A program made the position numbers and the translations under genes. From contig JAOOLP010000020.1 in NCBI GenBank assembly GCA_028408795.1, positions 1 to 7,726 on the forward strand: 7,726 bases of DNA. The letters are read 5' to 3'. Origin of the DNA: Candidatus Pelagibacter sp. Lineage in GTDB: Bacteria; Pseudomonadota; Alphaproteobacteria; Pelagibacterales; Pelagibacteraceae. Below, one piece after another: positions 1 to 6,871 of the stretch (position 1 is the stretch's first letter; every line of letters begins with the position of its first letter). The notes beneath the pieces were generated by a model, which saw only the letters and a list, made by a program, of their open reading frames with translations, searched no databases and was not told where the DNA came from.

Positions 1-1526
1 ACAGAGACTGAAAGTTGACAATTGTGGCATTTATCACAATAGTTTACTTCTAAAGGATATAGTTCACATTCTTCTTCTCTCTTCTTTAATAAATTATTTG
101 CTAATGGTTGATATCCTAATGAAACAACTCTTTTTAAATTAGTATTACCACATGATCTGCATTCAAATTTATAACATTCTAATAATAAATTTTTTTCTTT
201 TTCGCTTACAAATTCATGTTTAATTGTATGAGTAATGCCATAATTTTCATGGTCTCTCTCGCCTCTTACTAAATTTAAAAATGTAGTGTCTTTTGTAAAA
301 ACCATAGTGTGTGCTACATTCGGTTTAATAATTGATAATTGTCCTTCATTAACGACTTGAGTCATTTTAGGAGAGTTTGAATTTATAACATCTTGAAAGA
401 CTTCTATTATTTGCCCTTTTGTAAATAAGCACTTTTGCTCTTGTTGCGGATGATAATGATTTGCTCTAATAGTGCCTTTTTTAGAGTCAATTAGTCCAAT
501 TAGGTTAATTGGTTCAGTAAGTTCATGATTACTTATTTTGCCTCGTTTATCGATAAACACTCCTTCTCCGTCTCGAACATGCTCTAACTCTTTTGGTAAA
601 TTTTGTTTAGACCATTTAAAAATCATCTCTTTTATACTTTCATCGAGATTATATAAGAAATTAAAACCTGTTTTTTTTATCTTCTTATTAGATAAAGAAA
701 ATCCTAAGTTAGGGATTTCATCATTAGTTTCTCTTAGAGTAACCTTAGGGTTATACTTTTTACAAATTTCCGCAACTTCTTTGACGGTTAGAGTATCTTT
801 GGTTAAATTGAATATTTCAGAATTTAAATCCTCTCTCTCTTCCATAAACTTAAAACATCTAGCTACATCAATGAGTGGTACTAAACTTTTTATTTGTTTG
901 CCTCCTGAAAACAACTTTAATGTACCATTTTGTGAAGCTACTTTTGAAAATAAATTTGGCATTATGTCTATTCGAGCAGTATCTGTTGAGTATCCATACA
1001 CTGAACCCAGTCTTAAAATAATATAATTTTTACCTGACTCTTTGAGTTGTTTTTCATTTACGGCTTTAGATGTTGAGTAAGACAGCACAGGTTTCGTATC
1101 TTCATTTTCCTCTATATTATTTTTAACTTTTTCAATACCTTCGAAAACTACGTGGGTAGAAGGGAAAATTATCTTACAGTTGTTATTTATTGCATCTAAT
1201 ATATTTTGAGTACCTAGCTGAGCAACAAGTTGTATTTCTTCATCTTTTAGGGAAGAGGTTTCGCTTTTTACTCGAGGAACATCAGTGATACCAGCTAAAT
1301 GATGAACTACATCAGCGTCGTTTAAATTTTTTTTAATTAGTTCTTTGTTTAATATGTCTCCTTGAATAAATTCAATATTCCAATTTCGCAGCTGGTTTAC
1401 ACGTTCTGAAATAAACCTATTATCAATTACAATTATATTGTGATGCCAACTAAATCCTGAATAGATTTTACAAAGTTCAGTGCCAATATATCCAAGTCCA
1501 CCTGTAATAATGATTTTTTTTTTCAT
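1..1526 (-). CDS. Multi-domain nucleotide-sugar enzyme: SDR epimerase/dehydratase + cupin + sugar C-methyltransferase start (3' end beyond window)
   Basis: The frame is open from the ATG at 1526 to the left edge: 508 codons and no stop. Residues 1 to about 300 form an extended short-chain dehydrogenase. They show the NAD(P)-binding TGGLGYIG (8-15), HLAG (76-79), a candidate catalytic Ser/Thr at 123-124 and the Y150-x3-K154 pair. Residues about 320-430 form a cupin with likely metal ligands H357, H359, E363 and H406. From 454 comes the zinc-binding start of NDP-hexose C-methyltransferases (TylC3 type): C456-x2-C459, LGYQPLANNLL at 470-480, YPL at 490-492 and C497-x2-C500, plus C503. The SAM-binding part should lie beyond the edge. 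SDR-cupin order recalls CapF of UDP-N-acetyl-fucosamine synthesis, but the methyltransferase part does not. I infer cytoplasmic synthesis of a branched or modified sugar nucleotide for surface glycan. The exact sugar cannot be read. No Shine-Dalgarno sequence is seen, and the start is followed by ten A residues. A break beyond the edge cannot be excluded. Confidence 0.88.
   Translation of the reverse strand, partial: MKKKIIITGGLGYIGTELCKIYSGFSWHHNIIVIDNRFISERVNQLRNWNIEFIQGDILNKELIKKNLNDADVVHHLAGITDVPRVKSETSSLKDEEIQLVAQLGTQNILDAINNNCKIIFPSTHVVFEGIEKVKNNIEENEDTKPVLSYSTSKAVNEKQLKESGKNYIILRLGSVYGYSTDTARIDIMPNLFSKVASQNGTLKLFSGGKQIKSLVPLIDVARCFKFMEEREDLNSEIFNLTKDTLTVKEVAEICKKYNPKVTLRETNDEIPNLGFSLSNKKIKKTGFNFLYNLDESIKEMIFKWSKQNLPKELEHVRDGEGVFIDKRGKISNHELTEPINLIGLIDSKKGTIRANHYHPQQEQKCLFTKGQIIEVFQDVINSNSPKMTQVVNEGQLSIIKPNVAHTMVFTKDTTFLNLVRGERDHENYGITHTIKHEFVSEKEKNLLLECYKFECRSCGNTNLKRVVSLGYQPLANNLLKKREEECELYPLEVNYCDKCHNCQLSVS
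1514..1523. repeat. Ten-base A/T homopolymer inside the start of the sugar-enzyme gene
   Basis: On the coding (minus) strand ten A residues follow the ATG directly, encoding Lys-Lys-Lys and the first base of Ile. It is the longest mononucleotide run I found in the window; runs in lon, clpP, clpX and tig reach at most eight. A one-base slip would destroy the 500-codon frame from codon 2 to 5 onward. Phase variation is only a possibility, because long A runs are common in A+T-rich genomes. Confidence 0.8.
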
Positions 1527-1578
1527 TTAAATGTCAATTTTATTTACTTATATTAATTTTTATTATAACTCAATTATT
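1527..1578. promoter_or_regulatory. Divergent intergenic spacer, presumed to hold both promoters
   Basis: These 52 bases separate the start codons of the minus-strand sugar enzyme and the plus-strand glycosyltransferase, so both genes' promoters should lie here or overlap the coding ends. The spacer is nearly all A and T. Minus-10-like words occur on both strands, for example TATAAC at 1564-1569 on the plus strand. None has a well-spaced minus-35 partner, so I do not single out a promoter. No Shine-Dalgarno sequence precedes either start. Confidence 0.35.
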
Positions 1579-2469
1579 ATGAATATCTATGATTGCTTCA
1601 TGTATTATGATGAAGATCTTCTTCTAGATTTAAGACTTAATACCTTAAACAAATACGTAAAAAAATTTGTAATATCAGAAGCGACTTATACCCATAATGG
1701 AGATAAAAAAAAACTAAAGTTTGATTTCAGTAATTTTCAAAAATTTAAAGACAAAATCAAATATATCGTTGTAGATGAAAAACCACCAAGTATTTTGGAG
1801 TTAAAGGAGGGCGAGCATGAAGATAAAAGAGGAGAAAAACTTATTTTAAATGGAATGGCAAGAGATTATTATCAAAGAGAAAAGCTTAATGAGGGAATCA
1901 AAGACGCAGAATATAACGATTTAGTACTAATAAGTGATTTAGACGAAATTCCTAATTTAGAAAATTTAAATTTTTCAGAAATAAAAAATCAAATATATGT
2001 TTTTGAACAAAAAATTTTTTACTATAAACTAAACTTATATTACGACAAATTTAAATGGTTTGGGACTAAAGCGACTAAGAAAAAAAATTTTATATCTCCT
2101 CAGTGGTTGAGAAATATCAAAGCTAAAAATTATCCAAGTTGGCGCCCTGATGTTTTGTTTTCCAAAAAAAAATATGCTAATTTAAAATTTATTGACAATG
2201 GAGGGTGGCACTTCACTTGTCTTAAAACTCCTGAAGAACTTGAAAAAAAACTTTTAAACTTTGCTCACCATTATGAGTTTGAAGCTAGTGGATTAAAGAT
2301 AAACGATTTAAAAAAGATTGTTTCCGAAAAAAGGGTTATTTATGACCATAACGTTGATTCAAAAAGTTATAAATGGTCTGGAACGGTGAAATTAAAAAAA
2401 GTCGACAATAATCTATTACCGAAATATATCTCATCGAATTTAGAGAAATACAAGAATTGGTTAGATTAA
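1579..2469 (+). CDS. Glycosyltransferase, GT17 (beta-1,4-N-acetylglucosaminyltransferase-like) family
   Basis: The 296-residue protein begins MNIYDCFMYYDEDLLLDLRL, which fits the usual GT17 opening (M-IYDCF-F--E--LLE-RL). That is why I prefer the ATG at 1579 over the in-frame ATG at 1531, which would add 16 unmatched residues and leave only four bases to the divergent gene. Other family marks are KFVISEATYTHNG (residues 29-41), the acidic LISDLDEIPN (117-126; D120-x-D122, likely metal and nucleotide-sugar binding), GGWHFTC (208-214) and the end LPKYISSNLEKYKNWL. The family includes animal MGAT3, which adds a bisecting GlcNAc; bacterial members are little characterised, so donor and acceptor are unknown. 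No signal peptide or membrane segment is seen, so it probably acts in the cytoplasm on glycan precursors. It is divergent from the sugar enzyme and convergent with lon. It holds two nine-A runs (1705-1713, 2164-2172), in line with the A+T-rich accessory character of this side. Confidence 0.85.
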   Translation: MNIYDCFMYYDEDLLLDLRLNTLNKYVKKFVISEATYTHNGDKKKLKFDFSNFQKFKDKIKYIVVDEKPPSILELKEGEHEDKRGEKLILNGMARDYYQREKLNEGIKDAEYNDLVLISDLDEIPNLENLNFSEIKNQIYVFEQKIFYYKLNLYYDKFKWFGTKATKKKNFISPQWLRNIKAKNYPSWRPDVLFSKKKYANLKFIDNGGWHFTCLKTPEELEKKLLNFAHHYEFEASGLKINDLKKIVSEKRVIYDHNVDSKSYKWSGTVKLKKVDNNLLPKYISSNLEKYKNWLD

Positions 2470-2470
2470 T

Positions 2471-4855
2471 TTAATGTCTGCTTAGTTCTTTTTTAGACTT
2501 ATTCTTATTAGTAATTTGATCAACATCAACCCACTCGACCCTTTTCAATGGTTTTGTAAGGGCTATTTTTAATACTTCATCAACATTTTTAACTGCGATT
2601 ACTTCCATCTTATCTAGGATTGTTTTAGGAACTTCACTTAAATCTTTTTTATTCTCTGTTGGGATTAAAACTTTTTTTATCCCAGCTCTATGAGCGGCTA
2701 AAAGTTTTTCTTTTAAGCCACCTATGGGTAAGATAATTCCTCTTAAAGTAATTTCACCAGTCATCGCAATATTTTTATCTACTGGTATTTCAGTTATTGC
2801 TGAAACTATTGATGTAACCATCCCAATACCCGCAGAAGGACCGTCTTTCGGTTGTGCTCCTTCAGGAACGTGAATATGAAAATCTTTTTTGTCAAACAAA
2901 GGGGGTATGATTCCATAATCTAAACTTTTTGATCTAATATAAGACTTTGCAGCTTTAACTGACTCTTGCATTACATCTCCAAGTTTACCAGTAATTTGCA
3001 TTTTTCCTTTTCCTGGCATTACAGCAGACTCGATTTTGAGTATCTCACCTCCTACTTCTGTCCATGCTAGACCAGTTACTACTCCAATTCTATTTTCAGC
3101 TTCAATTTCTCCATAATTAAATTTTTGTATCCCCAATAAATCTTTCATATCGTCCATTTTGATTGGGTTGTTTACTTTCTCTTTATTGTCAATTTTTTTT
3201 ACTAACTTTCTCGCAATTTTGGATATTTCTCTCTCAAGATTTCTTACTCCTGACTCCCTTGTATAGTCTCTTATTATCTTTCTATTTACGTCTTCAGAGA
3301 TACTCCACTCATTATTCTTAAGGCCATTATTTTCACTTTGTTTTGGTATTAAAAACTTTTGAGAAATATTTACCTTCTCATCCTCAGTATATCCAGACAA
3401 CCTGATCACTTCCATTCTATCAAGAAGCGGAGGTAAAATATTTAATGTATTAGCTGTTGTAACGAACATAACATCAGAAAGATCGTAGTCTACTTCAAGA
3501 TAGTGATCATTAAATTCTTTGTTCTGTTCAGGGTCTAAAGCTTCTAGAAGAGCAGAAGAAGGATCTCCTCTATAATCATTGCCAACTTTATCTATTTCAT
3601 CTAATAAAAAAAGCGGGTTTTTGGTTCCAGCTTTTTTCATCATTTGAATAATTTTCCCTGGCAAAGAACCGATATAAGTTCTTCTGTGACCTCTAATTTC
3701 AGCTTCGTCTCTAATGCCGCCTAGCGATATTCTAATAAATTTTCTATTAGTTGCTTTTGCTATAGATTTTCCTAGAGAAGTTTTGCCTACACCCGGAGGG
3801 CCTACTAAACATAAGATCGGCCCCTTCATTTTCTGAATTCTTTTTTGAACTGCTAGAAATTCAATTATCCTATCTTTTACTTTTTCAAGGCCATAATGAT
3901 CTTCGTCTAGTATTTTTTGAGCATTGTTTAAATCAGTGTTTATTTTTGATTTTTGAGACCACGGTAATTCAGTCATCCAGTCTAAATAGTTTCTTACAAC
4001 TGTTGCTTCAGCGGACATAGGGCTCATTGATTTTAATTTTTTCAACTCTGACAAACACTTGTCTTTTGCAAGTTTTGGCATTTTAGCATCAGCGATTGCT
4101 TTAGTTAAACTTGATAATTCGTCTTTACCCTCGTCTATTTCTCCAAGTTCTTTTTGTATAGCTTTTAATTGCTCATTTAAATAATATTCTCTTTGTGTTT
4201 TTTCCATTTGGTTTTTTACTCTACCTCTAATTTTTTTCTCAACCGATAAAACACCAGTTTCTTTTTCAATAAATGCGTAAATCTTTTCTAGTCTTTTTTT
4301 AAGGTCAGTTATTTCTAATAGTTCTTGCTTTTCTAAAATTTGAATATTTAAATTAGAGGAAATATTATTTGCTATTTGAGATGCATTTTTTAAGTTACGT
4401 AAGTTATTTGCACCTTCATTAAATTCTTTTTTATTTAATATTAATAGCTTTTCATATTTTTTTACTAAACCTTGCGCAAATGTATCTAGTTCCTTTGTTG
4501 CATTTTTATCCTCTTCAATTTGGACCTCACAAGTTATGAATTTTTCCTTTTGCTCAGTATATTTTAGAATTTTAACCCTTTTTTCTCCTTCTACTAAAAC
4601 TTTAACAGTGCCATCAGGTAATTTTAATAGTTGTAGTACTTTGCTTAAACATCCATATCCAAATAGATCTTTACTTTCGGGATCATCTACTTCAGAGTTT
4701 TTTTGGGTAACTAAAACTATTGATTTATCCGACTTCATTACTTCCTGTAAAGCTTTTATGGATTTTTCTCTTCCAACAAACAATGGAACAACCATTGATG
4801 GGAATATAACTATGTCTCTTAAGGGTAATAAAGGTTTTATATAAGAAGCTTGCAT
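2471..4855 (-). CDS. lon: Lon ATP-dependent serine protease (endopeptidase La)
   Basis: Lon is a cytoplasmic homohexameric AAA+ protease that unfolds and degrades damaged and short-lived regulatory proteins. The product has 794 residues, close to the 784 of E. coli Lon. In order it shows the N-terminal substrate domain (about 5-195, opening PLLPLRDIVIFPSMVVPLFV), a helical/coiled-coil linker (about 200-300), and the AAA+ module. That module has Walker A GPPGVGKT (352-359), Walker B LFLLDEID (415-422), sensor-1 N469 and sensor-2 R538 in GVRNLER. The protease domain has catalytic S674 in PKDGPSAGIG and K717 in GGLKEKL, spaced 43 residues apart as in E. coli. A short basic tail (KNKSKKELSRH) ends the protein. 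The start is an ATG 49 bases after the clpX stop. Lon is last in the tig-clpP-clpX-lon run, and its stop codon lies one base from that of the opposing glycosyltransferase. All key residues are present. Confidence 0.99.
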   Translation of the reverse strand: MQASYIKPLLPLRDIVIFPSMVVPLFVGREKSIKALQEVMKSDKSIVLVTQKNSEVDDPESKDLFGYGCLSKVLQLLKLPDGTVKVLVEGEKRVKILKYTEQKEKFITCEVQIEEDKNATKELDTFAQGLVKKYEKLLILNKKEFNEGANNLRNLKNASQIANNISSNLNIQILEKQELLEITDLKKRLEKIYAFIEKETGVLSVEKKIRGRVKNQMEKTQREYYLNEQLKAIQKELGEIDEGKDELSSLTKAIADAKMPKLAKDKCLSELKKLKSMSPMSAEATVVRNYLDWMTELPWSQKSKINTDLNNAQKILDEDHYGLEKVKDRIIEFLAVQKRIQKMKGPILCLVGPPGVGKTSLGKSIAKATNRKFIRISLGGIRDEAEIRGHRRTYIGSLPGKIIQMMKKAGTKNPLFLLDEIDKVGNDYRGDPSSALLEALDPEQNKEFNDHYLEVDYDLSDVMFVTTANTLNILPPLLDRMEVIRLSGYTEDEKVNISQKFLIPKQSENNGLKNNEWSISEDVNRKIIRDYTRESGVRNLEREISKIARKLVKKIDNKEKVNNPIKMDDMKDLLGIQKFNYGEIEAENRIGVVTGLAWTEVGGEILKIESAVMPGKGKMQITGKLGDVMQESVKAAKSYIRSKSLDYGIIPPLFDKKDFHIHVPEGAQPKDGPSAGIGMVTSIVSAITEIPVDKNIAMTGEITLRGIILPIGGLKEKLLAAHRAGIKKVLIPTENKKDLSEVPKTILDKMEVIAVKNVDEVLKIALTKPLKRVEWVDVDQITNKNKSKKELSRH

Positions 4856-4860
4856 TATTA

Positions 4861-4891
4861 ACTATATGTTAATTATTGAGTGAATTTCAAG
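4861..4891 (-). promoter_or_regulatory. Candidate promoter for lon, possibly heat-shock (sigma-32-like)
   Basis: In the clpX-lon spacer the minus strand reads CTTGAAA (4891-4885) and, 16 bases on, CATATAGT (4868-4861). CTTGAA is the core minus-35 word of RpoH (sigma-32) promoters. The same site can be read as a sigma-70 pair, TTGAAA and TATAGT with an 18-base spacer. The minus-10 element ends five bases before the lon ATG, so a transcript from it would be leaderless or nearly so. Lon is a classic RpoH target, which makes the match plausible. Chance matches are frequent in sequence this A+T-rich. Confidence 0.35.
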
Positions 4892-4904
4892 AAACAAATT
4901 TAAA

Positions 4905-6158
4905 TCAGGCTACTGATGTTGATTGTTTTTTGCCGTATGTGACAATCGGTTCAGAACTGCCTTTTACTGAGGGTTTATCTACTGTAACTTTTATCACATC
5001 TTCCATATCCGGTAGCTCAAACATAGTTTTTAGAAGAATATTTTCCAAAATCGATCTTAATCCTCTAGCTCCAGTTTTTTTAGAGATGGCTTTTTTTGCT
5101 ATTTCATTTATAGCATCGTCTTGAAACTCTAAATCTACATTTTCAAATTCAAAAAGTCTTTTATATTGCTTAATTAAAGAATTTTTTGGCTCTTTTAAAA
5201 TTTTTACTAAAGATTTTTCATCTAAATCATCTAAAGTTGCAACTATAGGCATTCTACCAATAAATTCAGGTATTAAACCGTATTTAATTAAATCTTCTGG
5301 TTCCAATTGTTTCATTATCGTTGATAAAGGTTGTTCTTTATAATTTTTTACTTTAGCACCAAATCCTATTGAAGACTCTTTACCCCTACTATCTATCAGT
5401 TTATCAAGACCTGCAAATGCACCTCCACAGATAAATAAAATGTTTGTTGTGTCTACCTGTAAAAATTCTTGTTGAGGATGTTTTCTTCCTCCTTGTGGAG
5501 GAACACTAGCTATTGTTCCTTCCATTATTTTTAGTAGAGCTTGTTGAACTCCTTCTCCTGAAACATCTCTGGTAATAGATGGATTTTCAGATTTTCTGCT
5601 AATTTTATCAACTTCATCAATATAGACTATTCCTCTTTGTGCTTTTTCTACATTATAGTCAGCGGCTTGCAAAAGTTTTAAAATTATATTCTCTACATCT
5701 TCGCCTACATAACCCGCCTCTGTTAAAGTAGTTGCGTCTGCCATTGTAAACGGAACATCTAAGATTCTAGCTAAAGTTTGGGCAAGTAGCGTCTTTCCAC
5801 AACCTGTTGGACCTACTAAAAGTATATTAGATTTCGATAGCTCTACATCTTTATTATTTTTTGTTTCGTGACTTAATCTTTTATAATGGTTGTGGACTGC
5901 AACAGAAAGTATTTCTTTTGCAAATTTTTGACCGATTACATAGTCATCTAAAACATTGCAAATTTCTTTAGGAGTAGGAACTCCATCCTGGTGTTTGACT
6001 AAAGAACTTTTATTTTCTTCTTTAATAATGTCCATACAAAGTTCAACACACTCATCACATATAAACACTGTCGGGCCTGCAATAAGTTTTCTAACTTCAT
6101 GTTGGCTTTTTCCACAAAAAGAGCAGTAAAGAATATTTTTGTTATTTTTTTCAGTCAT
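4905..6158 (-). CDS. clpX: ClpX, ATP-dependent unfoldase subunit of the ClpXP protease
   Basis: ClpX is a hexameric AAA+ unfoldase that recognises tagged substrates such as ssrA-tagged chains and threads them into ClpP. The 417 residues are of usual length. The N-terminal zinc-binding domain has C12-x2-C15 and C34-x2-C37. The AAA+ core shows Walker A GPTGCGKT (116-123), the pore-1 loop GYVGED (149-154), Walker B VYIDEVD (178-184), the pore-2 region DVSGEGVQQ (198-206) and the RKH loop at 225-227. The ClpP-docking IGF loop is at 264-266, and sensor-2 GARGLR at 363-368. The IGF loop means it can partner with the ClpP encoded just upstream. The ATG start gives the expected N-terminus. A 79-base gap separates it from clpP, enough for its own promoter. 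No Shine-Dalgarno sequence is apparent. Confidence 0.99.
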   Translation of the reverse strand: MTEKNNKNILYCSFCGKSQHEVRKLIAGPTVFICDECVELCMDIIKEENKSSLVKHQDGVPTPKEICNVLDDYVIGQKFAKEILSVAVHNHYKRLSHETKNNKDVELSKSNILLVGPTGCGKTLLAQTLARILDVPFTMADATTLTEAGYVGEDVENIILKLLQAADYNVEKAQRGIVYIDEVDKISRKSENPSITRDVSGEGVQQALLKIMEGTIASVPPQGGRKHPQQEFLQVDTTNILFICGGAFAGLDKLIDSRGKESSIGFGAKVKNYKEQPLSTIMKQLEPEDLIKYGLIPEFIGRMPIVATLDDLDEKSLVKILKEPKNSLIKQYKRLFEFENVDLEFQDDAINEIAKKAISKKTGARGLRSILENILLKTMFELPDMEDVIKVTVDKPSVKGSSEPIVTYGKKQSTSVA

Positions 6159-6169
6159 TTCGAATCAAT

Positions 6170-6193
6170 AGATGTATAATAGATGTCTATAAT
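6170..6193. repeat. Adjacent imperfect direct repeats upstream of clpX
   Basis: Two head-to-tail copies lie side by side: AGATGTATAAT (6170-6180) and AGATGTCTATAAT (6181-6193). They differ only by a two-base insertion. On the clpX coding strand they read ATTATAGACATCT then ATTATACATCT, ending 11 bases before the clpX start codon. They supply two overlapping minus-10-like words and could be a tandem operator, or simply a small duplication in A+T-rich sequence. Confidence 0.5.
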
Positions 6194-6218
6194 ATTCTTA
6201 TCAAGCTGAAGTTGTAAA
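6177..6218 (-). promoter_or_regulatory. Candidate promoter region for clpX
   Basis: Within the 79-base clpP-clpX spacer two readings are possible on the minus strand. A sigma-70-like pair is TTTACA (6218-6213) and TATTAT (6194-6189), with an 18-base spacer and five of six matches in each box. A sigma-32-like reading is CTTGAT (6205-6200), a 17-base spacer, then CTATTA (6182-6177), the same layout as the site before lon. Transcription would start roughly 10 to 25 bases before the clpX ATG. No terminator hairpin for clpP is seen, so readthrough from clpP is also expected. Confidence 0.3.
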
Positions 6219-6237
6219 CAATTCTATATATAGTGCT

Positions 6238-6849
6238 TTATTTTCTCTTCTCCACAACAGAGTCGATTAATCCAAATTTTTTCGCATCTTCTGCTGTCAT
6301 GAAATTATCACGCTCTAGGGCCTTAGCAATTTCGTCAACTGATTTTCCAGTATGTTTGGAATAAATCTTATTTAATCTTTCTTTAAGGGATAGTATTTCT
6401 TTAGCATGAATTTGTATATCTGTTGCTTGCCCTTGAAAGCCTGCAGATGGTTGGTGCACCATGATTCTTGAGTTCGGTAATGAGTATCTTTTACCTTTTT
6501 CACCAGCAGCTAATAAAAATGAGCCCATTGAGGATGCTTGACCAATACATAATGTTGAAACTGGTGAATTAATATATTGCATAGTATCATAAATTCCTAA
6601 CCCAGCGGTTACCAATCCACCGGGGCTATTAATATAAAAATTTATTTCTTTATTTGGGTTTTCGGACTCTAAAAAAAGAAGTTGAGCAGTAACTAACGAC
6701 GCTACTGCGTCATTTACTGGGCCAACTAAAAAAACTATTCTTTCTTTTAAAAGTCTTGAATAAATGTCATATGCTCTTTCACCTTTGCTTGTCTGCTCAA
6801 CAACCATAGGGATTAGACTATTCATTTTTTCTTCAAAATCGCGACTCAT
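6238..6849 (-). CDS. clpP: ClpP, ATP-dependent Clp protease proteolytic subunit
   Basis: ClpP is the serine peptidase of the ClpXP complex, forming a barrel of two stacked heptamers that degrades chains fed in by ClpX. I take the ATG at 6849, giving 203 residues that begin [20 protein letters not shown], close to alphaproteobacterial ClpP in length. An in-frame TTG at 6864 would add five residues but has no support. The catalytic triad is complete: S107 in GQASSMGS, H132 in IMVHQP and D181 in LERDNF. The oligomerisation and substrate-cleft region YINSPGG is at 72-78. By comparison with E. coli, where the propeptide is removed after Met just before ALVPM, self-processing here would fall near M9-N10. 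The gene starts 22 bases after the tig stop, so it is probably cotranscribed with tig. A hairpin covers its start codon. Confidence 0.98.
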   Translation of the reverse strand: MSRDFEEKMNSLIPMVVEQTSKGERAYDIYSRLLKERIVFLVGPVNDAVASLVTAQLLFLESENPNKEINFYINSPGGLVTAGLGIYDTMQYINSPVSTLCIGQASSMGSFLLAAGEKGKRYSLPNSRIMVHQPSAGFQGQATDIQIHAKEILSLKERLNKIYSKHTGKSVDEIAKALERDNFMTAEDAKKFGLIDSVVEKRK

Positions 6850-6868
6850 AGTTGATTTATACAACTAT
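6848..6868 (-). promoter_or_regulatory. Perfect 7-bp hairpin covering the clpP start codon
   Basis: On the mRNA strand ATAGTTG (6868-6862), a seven-base loop TATAAAT, and CAACTAT (6854-6848) form a perfect inverted repeat. The last two stem bases are the A and U of the clpP AUG. The 5' arm begins three bases after the tig stop codon, so a ribosome finishing tig would cover and open the stem. This suggests translational coupling or temperature-dependent opening. It is inference from one sequence; the stem is short and mostly A-U. It has no U tract suited to a terminator. Confidence 0.45.
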
Positions 6869-6871
6869 TGA

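Noticed and set aside
538..1026. Plus-strand open frame of 162 codons
   Set aside because: It lies antisense within the sugar-enzyme gene, whose SDR and cupin motifs are clear in the other strand; the 162-residue product has no recognisable motif.
1531..1578. Longer N-terminus for the glycosyltransferase, starting at the ATG at 1531
   Set aside because: The extra 16 residues do not fit the family start, and only four bases would remain between the divergent start codons, leaving no room for promoters.
1804..1849. AAGGAGG followed six bases later by ATG inside the glycosyltransferase gene
   Set aside because: It is a textbook Shine-Dalgarno match, but the ATG is out of frame and opens only ten codons before a stop (TAA at 1847-1849). 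Most likely chance within Lys/Glu-rich codons.
2476..2498. GTCT...AGAC inverted repeat near the lon stop as a terminator
   Set aside because: The stem is only four base pairs and most of the T run is in the loop, so it is not a credible intrinsic terminator.
4536..5124. Short plus-strand open frames at 4536-4844 and 4876-5124
   Set aside because: They are antisense to lon and clpX, which have full motif support; their sequences show no family features.
6226..6235. CTATATATAG palindrome after the clpP stop
   Set aside because: It is a ten-base A+T palindrome of low stability, expected by chance at this composition; it is not a convincing terminator or operator.
6850..6864. TTG at 6864 as the clpP start
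   Set aside because: An ATG 15 bases downstream gives the length and N-terminus normal for alphaproteobacterial ClpP; the extra five residues are unsupported.
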